Positions 38,338 through 46,387 of a stretch of 64,000 nucleotides of DNA are shown in pieces (position 1 is the stretch's first letter; every line of letters begins with the position of its first letter). Where the stretch lies: the NCBI RefSeq assembly GCF_001693385.1, contig NZ_CP016428.1:6076001-6140000 (forward strand), given 5' to 3'. Origin of the DNA: Bradyrhizobium icense (GTDB taxonomy: Bacteria > Pseudomonadota > Alphaproteobacteria > Rhizobiales > Xanthobacteraceae). Below the pieces are notes generated by a model that saw only the letters and a program-made list of their open reading frames with translations, made no database searches and was not told where the DNA came from. Position numbers and translations under genes: made by a program.

Positions 38338-38440
38338 GTCGTCACCCGCGAAGGCGGGTGATCCAGTATTCCAGAGGCCGCGGAGATTTAACGGCAAGCC
38401 GCGGCGTACTGGATACCCCGCCTTCGCGGGGTATGACGAC
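38338..38440. repeat. Intergenic palindromic repeat, family E
   Basis: gtcgtcacccgcgaaggcgg and ccttcgcggggtatgacgac are inverted arms, with a second inner pair gatccagta/tactggat and a ccgcgg centre. Only one copy is seen here. It lies between convergent acyl-CoA synthetase and acyl-CoA dehydrogenase genes. Confidence 0.8.
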
Positions 38441-38471
38441 AAGATGTGTGGCGGTCACCGCGGCTTTCCCC

Positions 38472-39746
38472 TCAGTGCTTCCCCGCCCCCATATAGCCGA
38501 ACAGGAATCCCGCCACCTTGCGCTTCTGGATTTCCTCGCTGCCCTCGGTGATGCGATAGCGGCGGTGGTGGCGGTAGATATGCTCAAACGGCTTGTGGCG
38601 CGAATAACCCATGCCGCCGTGCACCTGCATGGCGCGGTCGGCGGCCTCGCAGCACAGGCGGTTTGCCCAGTAATTGCACATCGAGACCCGATCGGAGAGC
38701 GTGTGTTCGACCTGGGCCTGGGTGAGCTGGTCCATCTCCCACGCGGTCTTGCGGATCAACAGCCTGAGCATCTCGGCCTGCGTCGCCAATTCCACCAGCG
38801 GCCACTGGATCGCCTGGTTCTCGGCCAGCGCCTTGCCAAACGGCTTTCGCTCGCGCGCGTATTTGACGCTCTCGTTGATGCAGTAAACGGCTGCGCCCAG
38901 CGAGCTCGCCGCCTGCCGGATGCGGTTCTCGTGGACGAAGCATTGTGCCAGCGAGAGCCCCCGGCCCACCTCGCCGAACAGTGCATCTTCGGGGACAAAC
39001 ACATCCGTGAAGCTAACGCGCGGATGGTCGGTCGGCATGTTGAAGGTCCACAGATATTCCTCGACCTTCACGCCCTCGCTTCTAGCCGGCACCAGGAAGC
39101 AGGTGATGCCGCGCGCGTCGCCGTCATTGCCTGATGTCCGGGCAAACAGCGCGCAATGGGTCGCGACATGCATGCCGGTGGTCCACATTTTCTGGCCGTC
39201 GATGATCCAGCCCTTGATGTTGTCACGCGTCGCCTGCACGGCCCTGGTTTCCATATGCGTCGCGTCGGAACCATGATCAGGCTCGGTGAGGCCGAAGGTG
39301 ATGCGGTATTTTCCAGTGATCGAGCCTTCGATCATCGCCTTCTGCTCGTCGGTGCCGTAGCGGTCGAGCATGGTCACGAGCGGCAGGTTGCCGACGATCG
39401 AGTGCTCGTTCTGCAGATCATTGTGCAGACCGAGGCCCTTTGCGGCGAAATGCTCGCGGATCACGGCCATCCAGAGGTTGGAACCGTCCTTGCCGCCATA
39501 GCGCTTCGGGATCGCGAACCGCAAATGGCCGGCGGCGTCGGCGAGATTCTTGGCCTTGCGCAGCAGCGCTTCCCATTCATGCCGCGGCAGGCCGCCGTTT
39601 TCGAAATCGGTGCGCGACCATTCACGGCGATGATCGAAAAAGCGGATGTTGTCATCGGCCTCCTCCAGCGGCTTGATCTCGCGCGCGATAAAGCGGTCGA
39701 GTTCGTCGAGATAGGCTGTGAGGTCGGCAGGCAGGTTGAAATCCAA
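38472..39746 (-). CDS. Acyl-CoA dehydrogenase
   Basis: A 424-residue flavin acyl-CoA dehydrogenase. It shows FGLTEPDHGSDATHM, the central beta-domain GWIIDGQKMWTTG, and the C-terminal segment HGGMGYSRHKPFEHIYRHHR...ITEGSEEIQ, whose Glu is in the position of the catalytic base. The start is a TTG at 39746 with GGGAGAG nine bases upstream. It oxidises an acyl-CoA to the enoyl-CoA and passes electrons to ETF. It is convergent with the upstream ligase and divergent from the next hydratase. Confidence 0.92.
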   Translation of the reverse strand: MDFNLPADLTAYLDELDRFIAREIKPLEEADDNIRFFDHRREWSRTDFENGGLPRHEWEALLRKAKNLADAAGHLRFAIPKRYGGKDGSNLWMAVIREHFAAKGLGLHNDLQNEHSIVGNLPLVTMLDRYGTDEQKAMIEGSITGKYRITFGLTEPDHGSDATHMETRAVQATRDNIKGWIIDGQKMWTTGMHVATHCALFARTSGNDGDARGITCFLVPARSEGVKVEEYLWTFNMPTDHPRVSFTDVFVPEDALFGEVGRGLSLAQCFVHENRIRQAASSLGAAVYCINESVKYARERKPFGKALAENQAIQWPLVELATQAEMLRLLIRKTAWEMDQLTQAQVEHTLSDRVSMCNYWANRLCCEAADRAMQVHGGMGYSRHKPFEHIYRHHRRYRITEGSEEIQKRKVAGFLFGYMGAGKH

Positions 39747-39968
39747 GGCGGTCTCTCCCGGAAATGTCGTTTATTGCTTTTGCGTCTAGGCGCTACGCGG
39801 CGCTCCTGCTCGGATCGATTTAGGTTGGAACACCCCGCCCAAGTCAAGCAACGGAATGAAGCTTGGCACGCGCGGGGGCCTTGCGTAATTGGATGGTTTC
39901 AGCCGCCGGGCTGGCGCTATGATCGCAGCCAATATTCTTCGCCGCAGAAAATCGAAACGGGAGCAGAC

Positions 39969-40748
39969 ATGGACCTGAAATTCTCCAAGGTGACGCGCAA
40001 GGGACCGATCACGATCATCACGCTGTCGCGGCCCGAAGTGTACAATGCGCTGCATATCGATGCGCATTTCGAGCTCAACAAGGTGTTCGACGACTTTTCC
40101 GCGGACCCTGCGCAATGGGTGGCGATCGTCACCGGTGCCGGCGACAAGGCGTTCTGCGCCGGCAACGATTTGAAATGGCAGGCGGCCGGGGGAAAACGCG
40201 GCTGGGACAAGGGCGGCTTCGCCGGCCTCACCTCGCGCTTCGACTGCGACAAGCCGATCATCGCCGCGGTCAACGGCGTCGCGATGGGCGGCGGTTTCGA
40301 GATCGCGCTGGCCTGCGACCTCATCATCGCCTCGGAGAATGCGACCTTCGCCCTGCCCGAGCCGCGCGTCGGCCTCGCCGCGCTTGCCGGCGGCGTGCAC
40401 CGGCTGCCGCGCCAGATCGGGCTGAAGCGCGCCATGGGCATGATCCTCACCGCACGCCACGTCTCGGCCAAGGAGGGTCTTGAACTCGGTTTCGTCAACG
40501 AGGTGGTTCCCGCCGGTGAGGCGCTCGCGGCGGCGGAGCGCTGGGCGGAGACCATCTGCAAGAACTCGCCGATGTCGATCCGCGCCTCCAAGCAGGCGAT
40601 CCAGCGGGGGCTTGAGGTCTCGCTGGAACAGGCGATCGCCGAACAGCGCGAATATCCCGCGGTGAAGGCGATGGCGGCGTCCCAAGATTACATCGAGGGG
40701 CCGAAGGCGTTTGCGGAGAAACGTCCGCCGAAATGGCTGGGGCGGTGA
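39969..40748 (+). CDS. Enoyl-CoA hydratase/isomerase family protein
   Basis: A 259-residue crotonase with both oxyanion-hole segments (AFCAGNDLKW; VNGVAMGGGFEIALACDLIIA) and a Glu in ALPEPRVGLAALAGG at the catalytic position; the other common Glu is not evident. The C-terminal SIRASKQAIQRGL helix is typical of hydratases. The ATG at 39969 is where similarity starts. It stands alone on the plus strand between a dehydrogenase gene and a repeat. Confidence 0.9.
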   Translation: MDLKFSKVTRKGPITIITLSRPEVYNALHIDAHFELNKVFDDFSADPAQWVAIVTGAGDKAFCAGNDLKWQAAGGKRGWDKGGFAGLTSRFDCDKPIIAAVNGVAMGGGFEIALACDLIIASENATFALPEPRVGLAALAGGVHRLPRQIGLKRAMGMILTARHVSAKEGLELGFVNEVVPAGEALAAAERWAETICKNSPMSIRASKQAIQRGLEVSLEQAIAEQREYPAVKAMAASQDYIEGPKAFAEKRPPKWLGR

Positions 40749-40756
40749 GATCCTCG

Positions 40757-40909
40757 TGTCCCGGACGCGGTGCGGCGCATGGCGCCGCTCCGCAGAGCCG
40801 GGACCCATGGCGCCGCGGATGGACCCCGGAACAGCAGCGCACCGCCATAGCGTGTCGAAGACGCGCGTAAACGCGCTTATGGCACTGCACAGCATCCGGG
40901 GAACGCCGG
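40757..40909. repeat. Intergenic palindromic repeat, family G
   Basis: tgtcccggacgcggtgcggc and later atccggggaacgcc are outer arms, with inner hairpins (ggcgcatggcgcc; acgcgcgtaaacgcgc). It is related to 22060-22150. It separates convergent hydratase and DUF6285 genes. Confidence 0.65.
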
Positions 40910-40929
40910 CGAGACGGCGGTCGCACACC

Positions 40930-41304
40930 CTACTTATTCCCCAACTCCCTCTTGTACGACGCGTAGTTCGGCTGATCGACGGCGAGCTTGTCCATCGTGG
41001 TCTGCCAGAGATGCTCGGCCAAGCCCGGCCTCTGCAGATCGACTTCGCCTTTGGCGATCTTCTCACAGAGCGCTCGGTTGAGATCGATCAGCGAACCATC
41101 GGCCCCGAGCAATTGCTTCAGCCGCGCGGCCTCCGCTGCATCGCTCCCCTGCTCCAGCGCCAGTTGCCGCGTGACGAGGTCCAGCGCGTTGATGCCGACG
41201 CGGAGCTTGAAGGCGTTGTGGCCTTTGATCTCGGGCGCTATCTCGTTGCGGAGGAAATCCGCGACCGCCTTGATCAGTTCGGTGGGTGTCGGTTCGTCTT
41301 GCAT
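40930..41304 (-). CDS. DUF6285-like small protein, LvaB-type kinase partner
   Basis: A 124-residue soluble, largely helical protein (PTPTELIKAVADFLRNEIAP, NALDLVTRQLALEQG). It matches the small proteins that follow aminoglycoside-phosphotransferase-like genes; in Pseudomonas putida the equivalent LvaB is needed for LvaA to phosphorylate 4-hydroxyvaleryl-CoA. Here it lies right after such a kinase gene on the same strand. The family name is given from memory; the pairing is seen directly. The start at 41304 follows an AAGAGAAG site. Confidence 0.72.
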   Translation of the reverse strand: MQDEPTPTELIKAVADFLRNEIAPEIKGHNAFKLRVGINALDLVTRQLALEQGSDAAEAARLKQLLGADGSLIDLNRALCEKIAKGEVDLQRPGLAEHLWQTTMDKLAVDQPNYASYKRELGNK

Positions 41305-41321
41305 CTCACTTCTCTTCTTTT

Positions 41322-41370
41322 GCGCATGATCTTTTCCGAAAACCGGCCTCCACTTTTCGGGATCATGCGC
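41322..41370. repeat. Dispersed rhizobial palindrome, family H, overlapping a gene end
   Basis: gcgcatgatcttttccgaaa and the inverted partner ttttcgggatcatgcgc form a strong hairpin. The same palindrome type is common between genes in rhizobia. Its right end covers the last codons and stop of the phosphotransferase gene, so the C terminus of that protein is partly repeat-derived. Confidence 0.8.
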
Positions 41371-42346
41371 GCGGCGCAAGCAATCGTAGCAGATCGATCT
41401 CCGTCTCCGACGAGCGGCGGCCAATCATGGCACGTTCCATCGAATGATCGGGGCCTTGCCGGAAGCGCTGCATCATGCCGCAGCACATGATGCCCCAGCG
41501 CAGCGTGCCCATCACTTCCCAGAACGTCACTCTGATAGGATCGACTTTGCGGCCGGCTTCCTCGTAGCCGGCGAACAGTTCCTCGCGCGACCCGAAGCCT
41601 CCGACGGGTTTGTCGATTTCGCCGAACCGCCAGGAGTTGACGCAGATCCACCCCAAATCTTCCATCGGGTCGCCGAGATGGGCGAGCTCCCAGTCCAGCA
41701 CCGCGCGCACGCCGTCGGGGCCGATGATGAGGTTGCCATGGCGGAAATCGCCATGCACCAGTGTCACCTCTTTCGACGGCCCGGGATCGCGCTCGCGTAA
41801 CCAGCGAAGGGCGAGTTCGAACACGGGTCGGGGCCAGTTGAAGCTGCGGTATTCCCGCTCGAGGTCAGCGATCTCCTTTGTCGCGCTCATCTCGCGCAGC
41901 TTCGGCAGTTTCGTAGCCGGCAGGCCATGGATGCCGGCGATCACGCGGCCGAGCTGCCGCGCCAAAACCGGACGTGCCTTGGCGAACTGTTCATCGCGCA
42001 GAATCTTGCGCGCGATGGTCTCCCCCTCGATGCGCTGCATGATGAAGCCGCGGCCGAGTTCGTCCTCGGGCTTGAGCACATGCATCACGCGCGGCGACGG
42101 CAGGCCGGCGTCATGGGCCAATTGCATCAGCGTGGCCTCGGCATCCAGCCCAGCGGCCCGTCCCGGCGAAGCGCCATAGCCCGGCGGCGCGCGGCGCAGG
42201 ATGGCTCCGACATTGCCGCTTGCGTGCACGATGTCGAACGTCCAGGTTTCCTGGCTGGCGCCGCCGGAAAGTTTGGCGGCGCCGGTGACGCCGGTCGCTC
42301 CCGGATACCAGGCGGCGACGCAGCGCCCGAGTTGTTCCTCGATCAT
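41363..42346 (-). CDS. Aminoglycoside-phosphotransferase-like kinase (LvaA/ACAD10-11 kinase type)
   Basis: A 327-residue APH-fold kinase. The catalytic loop VHGDFRHGNLIIGP and the metal-binding VLDWELAHLGDPMEDLGW are complete. Its closest functional groups are the kinase domain of mammalian ACAD10/ACAD11 and LvaA, which phosphorylate 4-hydroxyacyl-CoAs, rather than antibiotic kinases. The ATG overlaps the stop of the upstream enoyl-CoA hydratase by 4 bases (ATGA), and a DUF6285-like gene follows, so the three form one operon. An acyl-CoA role is strongly favoured by this context. Confidence 0.85.
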   Translation of the reverse strand: MIEEQLGRCVAAWYPGATGVTGAAKLSGGASQETWTFDIVHASGNVGAILRRAPPGYGASPGRAAGLDAEATLMQLAHDAGLPSPRVMHVLKPEDELGRGFIMQRIEGETIARKILRDEQFAKARPVLARQLGRVIAGIHGLPATKLPKLREMSATKEIADLEREYRSFNWPRPVFELALRWLRERDPGPSKEVTLVHGDFRHGNLIIGPDGVRAVLDWELAHLGDPMEDLGWICVNSWRFGEIDKPVGGFGSREELFAGYEEAGRKVDPIRVTFWEVMGTLRWGIMCCGMMQRFRQGPDHSMERAMIGRRSSETEIDLLRLLAPRA

Positions 42347-43134
42347 TTGCCTTTGAACTTGGCGGGGCGCTTTTCGAGGAATGCGCTAACGCCTTCCTTG
42401 AAATCCTCCGCCGCGCCCGCGATGCGTTGCGATTCGAATTCGAGGTTGAGCTGTTCCTCGAAGGAATTTTCCGGGCTGTCCCAGTAGAGCTTTCGGATCA
42501 GCGACAGCGCGATCGTCGGACCATTGGCGAGCTCATGCGCGAGCTTCATCGCCTCCTCCATCAGAACTGCATCGTCATAGACGCGGTTGACGAGGCCCCA
42601 TTCCAGCGCCTTCTCGGCCGGCAGCCGCTCGCCCATCAGCGACAGTTCGACCGAGCGCGCCTTGCCTATCATGCGCGGCAATAGCCAGGTCGAGCCGCAG
42701 TCCGGCACCAGGCCGATGCGACGGAACGCCTGCAGGAAATAGGACGAGCGCGCGCAGAGGATCATGTCGCCCATCAATGCAAAACTCATCCCGGCGCCCG
42801 CGGCGGGACCGTTGACGGCGGTAACGAGCGGACAATGCAGCCGGCGAATGCGGCGCAGGAACGGATGAAAGCCGATCTCCAGCGATTGCCCGGCGTTGCT
42901 CTTGCCGGGCTTCTGGTTGTTGCGGCCCTGCAGGTTGGCGCCGGTGCAGAAGGCGCGCCCGGCGCCGGTCAGCACGACGCAGCGCACCTCCTCACGCTTG
43001 TCGTCGATCGCATCGAGTGCTTCGCCGAGCCCGCCCAGCATGTCCATCGAGACCGCGTTCATGACCTCCTGATGGTCGAGCTTGAGAACGGCGACCGCGC
43101 CGTCGATATCGAGCGTGACGTGCTTGAACTGCAT
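42343..43134 (-). CDS. Enoyl-CoA hydratase/isomerase family protein
   Basis: A 263-residue crotonase with oxyanion-hole segments GAGRAFCTGANLQG and VNGPAAGAGMSFALMGDMILC. The usual Glu pair is replaced (SYFLQAFRRIGLVPDCGS has no first Glu but keeps Asp at the second site), a pattern found in PaaG-type isomerases. It could therefore shift a double bond rather than hydrate. It is the first gene of the operon with the APH-like kinase and the DUF6285-like gene. GAGGAAACA precedes the ATG. Confidence 0.87.
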   Translation of the reverse strand: MQFKHVTLDIDGAVAVLKLDHQEVMNAVSMDMLGGLGEALDAIDDKREEVRCVVLTGAGRAFCTGANLQGRNNQKPGKSNAGQSLEIGFHPFLRRIRRLHCPLVTAVNGPAAGAGMSFALMGDMILCARSSYFLQAFRRIGLVPDCGSTWLLPRMIGKARSVELSLMGERLPAEKALEWGLVNRVYDDAVLMEEAMKLAHELANGPTIALSLIRKLYWDSPENSFEEQLNLEFESQRIAGAAEDFKEGVSAFLEKRPAKFKGK

Positions 43135-43287
43135 TGTTTCCTCTTAACTTGTGTTTACGCGCTATTTCGCTGCGCGGAAGACCGGATGGTCCATATTTGA
43201 TTTTCCTGGCTGTGTTGTCCATGCTTGCACCAGAACATCTGCCCACCACCGGGCGCAACTCTGTTGCCAAACAAATGGAAACATCCA

Positions 43288-44067
43288 ATGAGCATCTTTG
43301 ACCTCACCGGCCGAACAGCGGTCATTACCGGCGGCAATGGCGGCATCGGCCTTGGCATTGCGCAAGCGTTGAACGCCCAAGGCTGCAACGTCTCGATCTG
43401 GGGCCGCAATGGCGAGAAGAACGAGAGTGCGGCAACGACGATGTCGGCCGGGCCCGGCAAGGTACATACGCAGATCTGCGACGTGACCGATCCCGCCTCC
43501 GTCAAGTCCGCGATGACGGCCACGCTCGATACGTTCGGCCGCGTCGACGGCTGCTTTGCCAATGCCGGCATCGGCGGCGGCGGACGGCGCGCCTTCATCG
43601 ACCGCACCGAGGAGGAGTGGCGGCGCATGTTCGCGACCAATCTCGACGGCGTCTTCCATGTCTTTCAGGCCGCCGCCCGCCACATGACCGAACGTGCGGA
43701 AGCCGGCGACAAATTTGGCCGGCTGGTCGCGACTTCCAGCCTCGCCTCGCTGTTCGGCACCGCCCGCAATGAGCATTACGCCGGCACCAAGGCGGCGCTG
43801 AACGCGCTGTGCCGGGCGCTCGCGGTCGAACTCGCGCGTTACGGCGTCACCGCCAACGCGATCCTGCCCGGCTGGATCAAGAGCGACATGACTTCGGGGC
43901 TGATGGCCAACGACAAATTCGTTGCCAACGTGATGCCGCGCATTCCCCTGCGCCGCTTCGGCGAGCCGAGCGATTTCGGCGGCATCGCGGTGTACATCAT
44001 GAGCAAGGCGTCGTCGTATCATACGGCGGATTGCTTTGTGATCGATGGCGGGTATACGGCGTTTTGA
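43288..44067 (+). CDS. SDR oxidoreductase, 3-hydroxyacyl or 3-oxoacyl type
   Basis: A 259-residue classical SDR: cofactor loop ITGGNGGIGLGIA, NAGIGGGG, catalytic Ser (VATSSLASLFG), Tyr-x3-Lys (HYAGTKAALNAL) and a regular C terminus (YHTADCFVIDGGYTAF). The ATG at 43288 is where similarity starts. It is divergent from the hydratase-kinase operon and could be the LvaD-like dehydrogenase of that set. The substrate is not defined. Confidence 0.88.
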   Translation: MSIFDLTGRTAVITGGNGGIGLGIAQALNAQGCNVSIWGRNGEKNESAATTMSAGPGKVHTQICDVTDPASVKSAMTATLDTFGRVDGCFANAGIGGGGRRAFIDRTEEEWRRMFATNLDGVFHVFQAAARHMTERAEAGDKFGRLVATSSLASLFGTARNEHYAGTKAALNALCRALAVELARYGVTANAILPGWIKSDMTSGLMANDKFVANVMPRIPLRRFGEPSDFGGIAVYIMSKASSYHTADCFVIDGGYTAF

Positions 44068-44096
44068 GGGTGGTTGACGTAGGCGACCTCAACGCT

Positions 44097-44219
44097 GTCG
44101 TCCCTGCGAACGCAGGGACCCACAACCATGGATTCCAAATGTAGGCAACGCTGTAGCGACAACTTCGCAGAAACATGAGCATTTGTGGTTATGGGTCCCT
44201 GCGTTCGCAGGGACGACAG
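44097..44219. repeat. Intergenic palindromic repeat, family A
   Basis: gtcgtccctgcgaacgcagg and gcgttcgcagggacgacag are near-perfect inverted arms, and the centre holds gtggttatggg as in the other copies. It follows the SDR stop codon. Confidence 0.88.
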
Positions 44220-44220
44220 C

Positions 44221-44568
44221 GAATATGCGTTAGCCTTCTCGCGACGCATTGCGCCCGAGGTTTGCTCTTCACTTCCCGCCCTCTCATTTAGAGGGTTAAC
44301 GCCAGCATGGCGGCGCCAGAACCACACGACTTCGCCGTACACGATCACCACGCACGTCGGTCATGGCTTTCGTGTCCATCGCATCTCACCGCACGTTAGT
44401 GACGATGGCCAACGCCCCTCATCTGCCGTGAGACGGACGGAGTTATGCCGGTGATTTGGGTGAGAACGAAAGCGGAATATTTCTGATTCCGAGGCTTGAC
44501 ACGATTTCGGAAAATCAGAAGTCATTTGCCCGTCGTCGGGCAGTCACGTCACAGGTGCCGTAGAGTGC
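44221..44568. other. Non-coding element with hairpins, possible dispersed repeat or RNA
   Basis: No convincing frame is present. The sequence has paired segments: ctgattccga/tcggaaaatcag around gcttgacacga (44488-44520 region) and gcccgtcgtcgggc near 44529. I recall closely similar stretches occurring repeatedly in Bradyrhizobium genomes, which would make it a dispersed non-coding repeat or structured RNA. That recollection has not been checked. Confidence 0.4.
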
Positions 44569-44634
44569 TACCCACCATCACGAACCGTGCTCGAGGATGG
44601 CTGGTGGGCACGGCGCTGACGCCTTTGCCCACCA
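44569..44634. repeat. Intergenic palindromic repeat, family D (partial)
   Basis: acccaccatc...gatggctggtgggcacggcg...cctttgcccacca is one part of the family D element seen complete at 53223-53315. It lies close to the 3' end of htpX. Confidence 0.7.
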
Positions 44635-44649
44635 CGAATTCGCGTCACC

Positions 44650-45585
44650 TTACCCCCACGGGCCGCGCGAGGCCGAGGGGCGGCCCCATGGGCCGCGGCC
44701 CGGATAGTTGGCGCGCGCGGTGGCGGAGAAGGTGCCGCCCTGCGCGCCCATCTGCGCCGCGAGCTGCTGCAGCGCGGCGATGCGGTTCTCGGTCGAGGGG
44801 TGCGTCGTGAACAGATTGTCCATGCCCTGCCCCGACAGCGGGTTGATGATGAACATGTGCGCCGTTGCCGGATTGCGCTCGGCTTCCGGATTCGGGACCA
44901 CATGCGCCGCATTAGCGATCTTGGCCAGAGCGGACGCAAGCCACATCGGCTGGCCGCAGATGCGCGCGCCGAGATCGTCGGCGGCGTATTCGCGCGTCCG
45001 GCTGATCGCCATCTGCACCAACATGGCGCCGAGCGGGGCCAGGATCATCATGGCAATCGATCCGATGATGCCCGGACCGTTGTCGCGGTTGCCGCCGAAG
45101 AACATGCCGAACTGCGCCAGCATCGAGACCGCACCGGCAATGGTCGCGGTGATGGTCATCAGCAGCGTATCGTGATTTTTGATGTGCGCGAGCTCGTGCG
45201 CGATCACGCCGGCGAGTTCTTCGCGGCTGACCGACTGCACCAGACCCGCGGTCACGGCGACCGCCGCGTTCTGCGGATTGCGGCCGGTGGCGAAGGCGTT
45301 GGGCTGCGGCTCGTCCATCAGGAACACGCGCGGCATCGGCAGACCGGCGCGGCCGGCGAGTTCAGCCACGAGATTGAAGAGGTCGGGCGCCGTGCGCTGG
45401 TCGACCTCATGGGCGCCGTACATCGACAGCACCATGCGGTCCGAATTCCAATAGGCGAAAAGATTGGTCGCAGCCGCGATCACGAGCGCGATCGTGGCAC
45501 CGGTGGCGCCGCCGATCAGATAGCCGACGCCCATGAAGAGGCCGGTCAGACCGGCCAGCAGAATGGCAGTCTTAAAATAGCTCAT
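44650..45585 (-). CDS. htpX: Membrane zinc metalloprotease HtpX
   Basis: A 311-residue M48 peptidase. Two N-terminal membrane segments (about residues 5-27 and 29-45) precede the zinc site His130-Glu131-x2-His134 ([14 protein letters not shown]) with the third ligand Glu in [13 protein letters not shown]; two further hydrophobic stretches lie between. The C terminus is a Gly/Arg/Pro-rich tail ([19 protein letters not shown]). HtpX degrades misfolded membrane proteins with FtsH. GGAGACGACA precedes the ATG. It appears monocistronic and unrelated to the acyl-CoA genes. Confidence 0.95.
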   Translation of the reverse strand: MSYFKTAILLAGLTGLFMGVGYLIGGATGATIALVIAAATNLFAYWNSDRMVLSMYGAHEVDQRTAPDLFNLVAELAGRAGLPMPRVFLMDEPQPNAFATGRNPQNAAVAVTAGLVQSVSREELAGVIAHELAHIKNHDTLLMTITATIAGAVSMLAQFGMFFGGNRDNGPGIIGSIAMMILAPLGAMLVQMAISRTREYAADDLGARICGQPMWLASALAKIANAAHVVPNPEAERNPATAHMFIINPLSGQGMDNLFTTHPSTENRIAALQQLAAQMGAQGGTFSATARANYPGRGPWGRPSASRGPWG

Positions 45586-45777
45586 TGTCGTCTCCTTGCC
45601 GCCCGCGGCTGAACGCCGTGGCAGGCATCCCAGAGGTAGGAACTCACCCGAGACCGCTTCAAGATGCCAGGGTGCGTCGAGGCGCCGCGTTTGGCGACAG
45701 GAACCAACGCGCCAGCCGGATTAACGATCCGTAATCCGGTGGGATCGCGTGGCTTTTCGGCTATCGGAAGGGGCCGC

Positions 45778-45806
45778 TTGTAGAATGCCCGCGCCGCCGT
45801 CTACAT
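45778..45806 (+). promoter_or_regulatory. Putative promoter of the VOC-protein gene
   Basis: TTGTAG (45778-45783), 17-base spacer, CTACAT (45801-45806). The 25 bases from 45797 (ccgtctacattgcc, then the cggcaacgagc end) recur with two mismatches at 47860-47884, before an acyl-CoA dehydrogenase gene. The remainder of the 45586-45921 gap shows no other feature. Confidence 0.55.
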
Positions 45807-45921
45807 TGCCCGGCAACGAGCAGCGTGATGGGCGGCCCGGGAAAGTGAAGTGGCAAGCAATTTGCGTTTGTTCGTCTGGAAAAATCTGTTCGTCCGGAAA
45901 AACTGGGAGGAAATTGAAGAA

Positions 45922-46302
45922 ATGTTTTCGCATGTAATGATCGGCACCAACGACCTCGACAAGGCCAAGGCGTTCTATGACGCATTGCTCGGCACGCTCG
46001 GTGTGCGGCCGGCACGGGTCGACGGCCACCGCATTTTCTACATCACCAAGACCGGAATATTCTCGGTGACCAAGCCGATCAACGGCCAGCCCGCGACGCC
46101 CGCCAATGGCGGCACGATCGGCTTTGCGGCCGAATCGCCCGAACAGGCCGACGCATGGCACGCGGCCGGCATCGCCAATGGCGGAACGACCTGCGAAAAT
46201 CCACCGGGCATCCGCGAAGGCAGCACGGGCAAGCTCTATCTCGCTTATTTGCGCGATCTCGACGGTAACAAGATCTGCGCGATGCACCGCATGCCGGCGT
46301 AA
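45922..46302 (+). CDS. VOC-family (glyoxalase/bleomycin-resistance fold) protein
   Basis: A 126-residue single-domain vicinal-oxygen-chelate protein (MFSHVMIGTNDLDKAKAFYD at the start, LAYLRDLDGNKICAMHR at the end). Likely metal residues are His4 and a late acidic or His position. Members range from glyoxalase-like to lyase or resistance proteins, so no reaction is assigned. The ATG at 45922 is chosen; GGGAGGAAAT lies upstream, as at two other genes of this island. A GTG 24 codons earlier is not supported. Confidence 0.8.
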   Translation: MFSHVMIGTNDLDKAKAFYDALLGTLGVRPARVDGHRIFYITKTGIFSVTKPINGQPATPANGGTIGFAAESPEQADAWHAAGIANGGTTCENPPGIREGSTGKLYLAYLRDLDGNKICAMHRMPA

Positions 46303-46310
46303 ACGAAGAT

Positions 46311-46348
46311 TGTAGGGTGGGTTTAGCCGAAGGCGTAACCCACCCTAC
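46311..46348. repeat. Intergenic palindromic repeat, family D (short)
   Basis: tgtagggtgggtttagccg and ggcgtaacccaccctac form a 38-base hairpin directly after the VOC gene, a possible terminator. Confidence 0.8.
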
Positions 46349-46387
46349 GCAGCACAGATTGCGGCAAAATCGAAGGAACGTCAGGCC

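Noticed and set aside
41363..42346. Antibiotic resistance kinase
   Set aside because: The APH fold is shared with acyl-CoA-related kinases. The operon with a crotonase and a DUF6285-like gene, and the lack of any mobile element, argue against resistance.
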